From NCBI GenBank assembly GCA_029224185.1, contig JANZKI010000034.1, forward strand, positions 1 through 64,000: a DNA stretch of 64,000 bases, read 5' to 3'. Below, in pieces: positions 61,873 to 64,000 of the stretch. How positions within the stretch are numbered: the first letter of the stretch is position 1; each line of letters opens with the position of its first letter. A program made the translations under genes and the position numbers. The DNA comes from Karalla daura. Its lineage: Eukaryota; Chordata; Actinopteri; Chaetodontiformes; Leiognathidae. The notes beneath the pieces are model-generated. The model was given only the letters and a program-made list of their open reading frames with translations, was not told the DNA's origin and made no database searches.

Positions 61873-64000
61873 ACTGTGGCCACAGTCGCGAGGAGTAGTG
61901 TAACGTTTAATATTGATGGCAGTGGTGGGACAATGAATGGGGGCTTATGGAGAGAAAAGGCTGCACTGGGCCTACGATGAGGCTCGTCGTTTAAATTTCA
62001 CAAGGCGCACGGGTTTATGGCCTGCCCCGCATGAGAGAGCACCAATGTTCCTACAAAACTGGAAAAAAGAATTTGTCTGCTGCTTAGGGTGTGGCTGGGA
62101 GCAGCGTGAAAAGAGCGAAACGAGAGCTGATTTTTAAGCGATCCCGCATGTCGGCCCTGTGCTAAGAAGAGATTGGACATGCCCAATGCTGAGGGGGCCC
62201 TTTCAAACTCTGGGAGTCTCCCAGGGCCTTTGCCATCTGCTGGGGTGCATTGAAGCTGGACGCCTCATCACTTTGTATTACCATGTCAGCAGAGGAGACA
62301 ATGGAGCAGGTACCTGAGCACATGGTCGTTGAGAAGAGGTTCTGCTGAAAAACCATACAATCTATCAGCGTGCAACTCGCTACACAAACACACCACAAGA
62401 TTCTTCAATTTTTGAAAAGAAAATGAAGTTTCAAAGTCAAAGTATGGCAACATTGCGAATGTTTGTTTGTGGAGTTCTGTTTTTCCCATTCATTCTTATG
62501 GGAAAAAGCCAAATTGGCCAAGTGATAAACATTTGGCTCTATGGAGACTGCGCTTTCACCTATCTGGAATATGAGCTCACTGTCACGCCGTAGGGGAGAG
62601 TCTCCAGAACGCCCTGACACGATTTGGTGTGTGTACTATGAGAACTGTGGCCACAGTCGCGAGGAGTATTTTAACTTTTAACATTGATGGCAGTGGTGGG
62701 AAAATGAATGGGGGCTTATGGAGAGAAAAGGCTGCACTGGGCCTACGATGAGGCTCGTCGTTTAAATTTCACAAGGCGCACGGGTTTATGGCCTGCCCCG
62801 CATGAGAGAGCACCAATGTTCCTACAAAACTGGAAAAAAGAATTTGTCTGCTGCTTAGGGTGTGGCTGGGAGCAGCGTGAAAAGACCGAAACGAGAGCTG
62901 ATTTTTAAGCGATCCTGCATGTCGGCCCGGTGCTAAGAAGAGATTGGACATGCCCAATGCTGAGGGGACCCTTTCAAACTCTGGGAGTCTCCCAGGGCCT
63001 TTGCCATCTGCTGGGGTGCATTGAAGGTGGACGCCTCATCACTTTGTATTACCATGTCAGCAGAGGAGACATTGGAGCAGGTACCTGAGCGCATGGTCGT
63101 CGAGAAGAGGTGCTGCTGAAAAACCAAACAACCTATCAGCGTGCACCTCGCTACACAAACACACCACAAGATTCTTCAATTTTTGAAATGAAAATGAAGT
63201 TTAGAGCCAAAGTATGGCAACGTTGCGAATGTTTGTTTGTGGAGTTCTGTTTTTCCCATTCATTCTTATGGGAAAAAGCCAAATTGGCCAAGTGATAAAC
63301 ATTTGGCTCTATGGAGACAACGCTTTCACCAATCTGGAGCATGAGCTAACTGTCAAGCCGTAGGGGACAGTCTCCAGAACGCCCTGACACGATTTGGTGT
63401 GTGAAGTATGAGAACTGTGGCCACAGTCGCGAGGAGTAGTGGAACGTTTAACATTGATGGCAGTGGTGGGACAATGAATGGGGGCTTATGGAGATAAAAG
63501 GCTGCACTGGGCCTACGATGAGGCTCGTCGTTTAAATTTCACAAGGCGCACGGGTTTATGGCCTGCCCCGCATGAGAGAGCACCAATGTTCCTACAAAAC
63601 TGGAAAAAAGAATTTGTCTGCTGCTTCGGGTGTGGCTGGGAGCAGCGTGAAAAGAGCGAAACGAGAGCTGATTTTTAAGCGATCCCGCATGTCGGCCCTG
63701 TGCTAAGAAGAGATTGGACATGCCCAATGCTGAGGGGGCCCTTTCAAACACTGGGAGTCTCCCAGGGCCTGTGCCATCTGCTGGGATGCATTGAAGCTGG
63801 ACGCCTCATCACTTTGTATTACCATGTCAGCAGAGGAGACAATGGAGCAGGTACCTGAGCACATGGTCGTCGAGAAGAGGTGCTGCTGAAAAACCATACA
63901 ATCTATCAGCGTGCAACTCGCTACACAAACACACCACAAGATTCTTCAATTTTTGAAATGAAAATGAAGTTTCAAAGTCAAAGTATGGCAACGTTGCGAA
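61873..64000 (+). repeat. Monomers 81-83, start of a further block-D-like stretch
   Basis: Monomer 81 opens with taacgtttaatattg, as monomer 63 does. Monomers 82-83 resemble monomers 3-4 and 21-22: gaaaaaccaaacaacc, the tttagagcc form, then gagataaaagg, cttcggg and caaacactggg. Private variants include gagcgcatggtc and tgaggggaccc in 82 and gtgtgaagtatg just before 83. Monomer 83 is cut by the window end after 587 bases, so the array continues. Confidence 0.8.

Larger units (their letters stand above)
1..64000 (+). repeat. Satellite array, ~770-bp monomer, head to tail
   Basis: The same ~770-bp sequence repeats across the whole window in one orientation, with no interruption and no flanking unique DNA. 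As phase marker I use the palindrome actgtggccacagt. It starts at 256, 1027, 1797, 2567, 3338, 4109, 4878, 5649, 6417, 7188, 7958, 8729, 9500, 10270, 11041, 11811, 12581, 13347, 14118, 14884, 15654, 16424, 17195, 17966, 18735, 19506, 20276, 21047, 21817, 22589, 23359, 24129, 24899, 25670, 26441, 27212, 27981, 28752, 29522, 30293, 31063, 31835, 32605, 33375, 34145, 34916, 35687, 36458, 37229, 37999, 38770, 39541, 40309, 41079, 41849, 42619, 43389, 44159, 44929, 45699, 46470, 47241, 48012, 48782, 49553, 50323, 51093, 51863, 52633, 53403, 54173, 54944, 55713, 56483, 57253, 58025, 58794, 59565, 60336, 61102, 61873, 62644 and 63414. These are called monomers 1 to 83 below. The short open frames on both strands recur with this period and are shadows. 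The satellite family is not recognised. Confidence 0.97.

Noticed and set aside
1..64000. Hundreds of open frames of 60-134 codons on both strands as genes
   Set aside because: They recur every ~770 bp, overlap in several frames at once, start and end at variant positions and are broken by the common 1-, 2- and 4-bp indels. No frame is preferred and no complete domain is visible.
1..64000. CRISPR array or other prokaryotic repeat system
   Set aside because: The repeat unit is ~770 bp with no short repeat/unique spacer pattern, and there are no cas-like genes.
1..64000. Ribosomal DNA spacer, 5S or tRNA-derived tandem repeat
   Set aside because: I see no rRNA segment, no tRNA-like fold and no convincing pol III B box (GGTTCGANNCC type) on either strand.
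1..64000. CENP-B box (NTTCGNNNNANNCGGGN)
   Set aside because: No site fits. The nearest candidates, around gcttcgggtgtgg, lack the required A and CGGG spacing.
1..64000. Telomeric or simple-sequence repeats and G-quadruplex runs
   Set aside because: The g-runs (tgagggggccc, aatgggggc) are single, not four in a row, and there is no telomere-like hexamer array.

Overview
The whole 64 kb window is one satellite DNA array. It consists of head-to-tail copies of a monomer of about 770 bp, all on the same strand, and it runs off both ends of the window. I count 83 copies of a fixed landmark (a 14-bp palindrome) from position 256 to 63414, with monomer lengths of 766 to 772 bp. I see no unique sequence, inverted copy, inserted transposon, tRNA, rRNA or functional protein gene. 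The many short open frames lie on both strands, overlap each other and repeat with the monomer period, so I treat them as by-products of the repeat. This points to a eukaryotic nuclear genome, probably centromeric, pericentromeric or another heterochromatic block. The lineage cannot be fixed from the sequence. CpG is fairly common, with no strong depletion by eye, and I do not recognise the satellite family.

The array has layers. Variants fall into two broad families. Family A reads tgtgaaaagaccg, then cctgcatg, then gaaggtgg, and usually acattgg. Family B reads cgtgaaaagagcg, then cccgcatg, then gaagctgg, and usually acaatgg. Many monomers are mosaics of the two. Above the monomer level are multi-monomer duplications: a block at 1.8-8.6 kb that recurs from 15.65 kb and from about 25.9 kb; dimers at 8.6-11.7 and 12.3-15 kb; a near-identical 12-monomer unit of 9,246 bp in tandem at 16,638-25,883 and 25,884-35,129; a trimer duplication at 35.7-40.3 kb; an A/B alternating stretch at 41-46.5 kb; another trimer organisation at 48-54.9 kb; and a more mixed stretch from 54.9 kb to the end whose monomers match distant parts of the array. 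This is the pattern expected from repeated unequal exchange and gene conversion.

The most interesting signal is a possible coding relic. In one plus-strand frame the monomer contains a sequence spaced like a retrotransposon Gag zinc knuckle (C-x2-Y-x3-GH-x4-Y in place of C-x2-C/H-x3-GH-x4-C). Nearly every monomer has three stop codons just downstream. In one outlier monomer (31063-31834) a cluster of eight substitutions replaces all three stops with sense codons. I suggest, with modest confidence, that the satellite was born from a piece of an LTR-retrotransposon gag region. No working system is encoded here.
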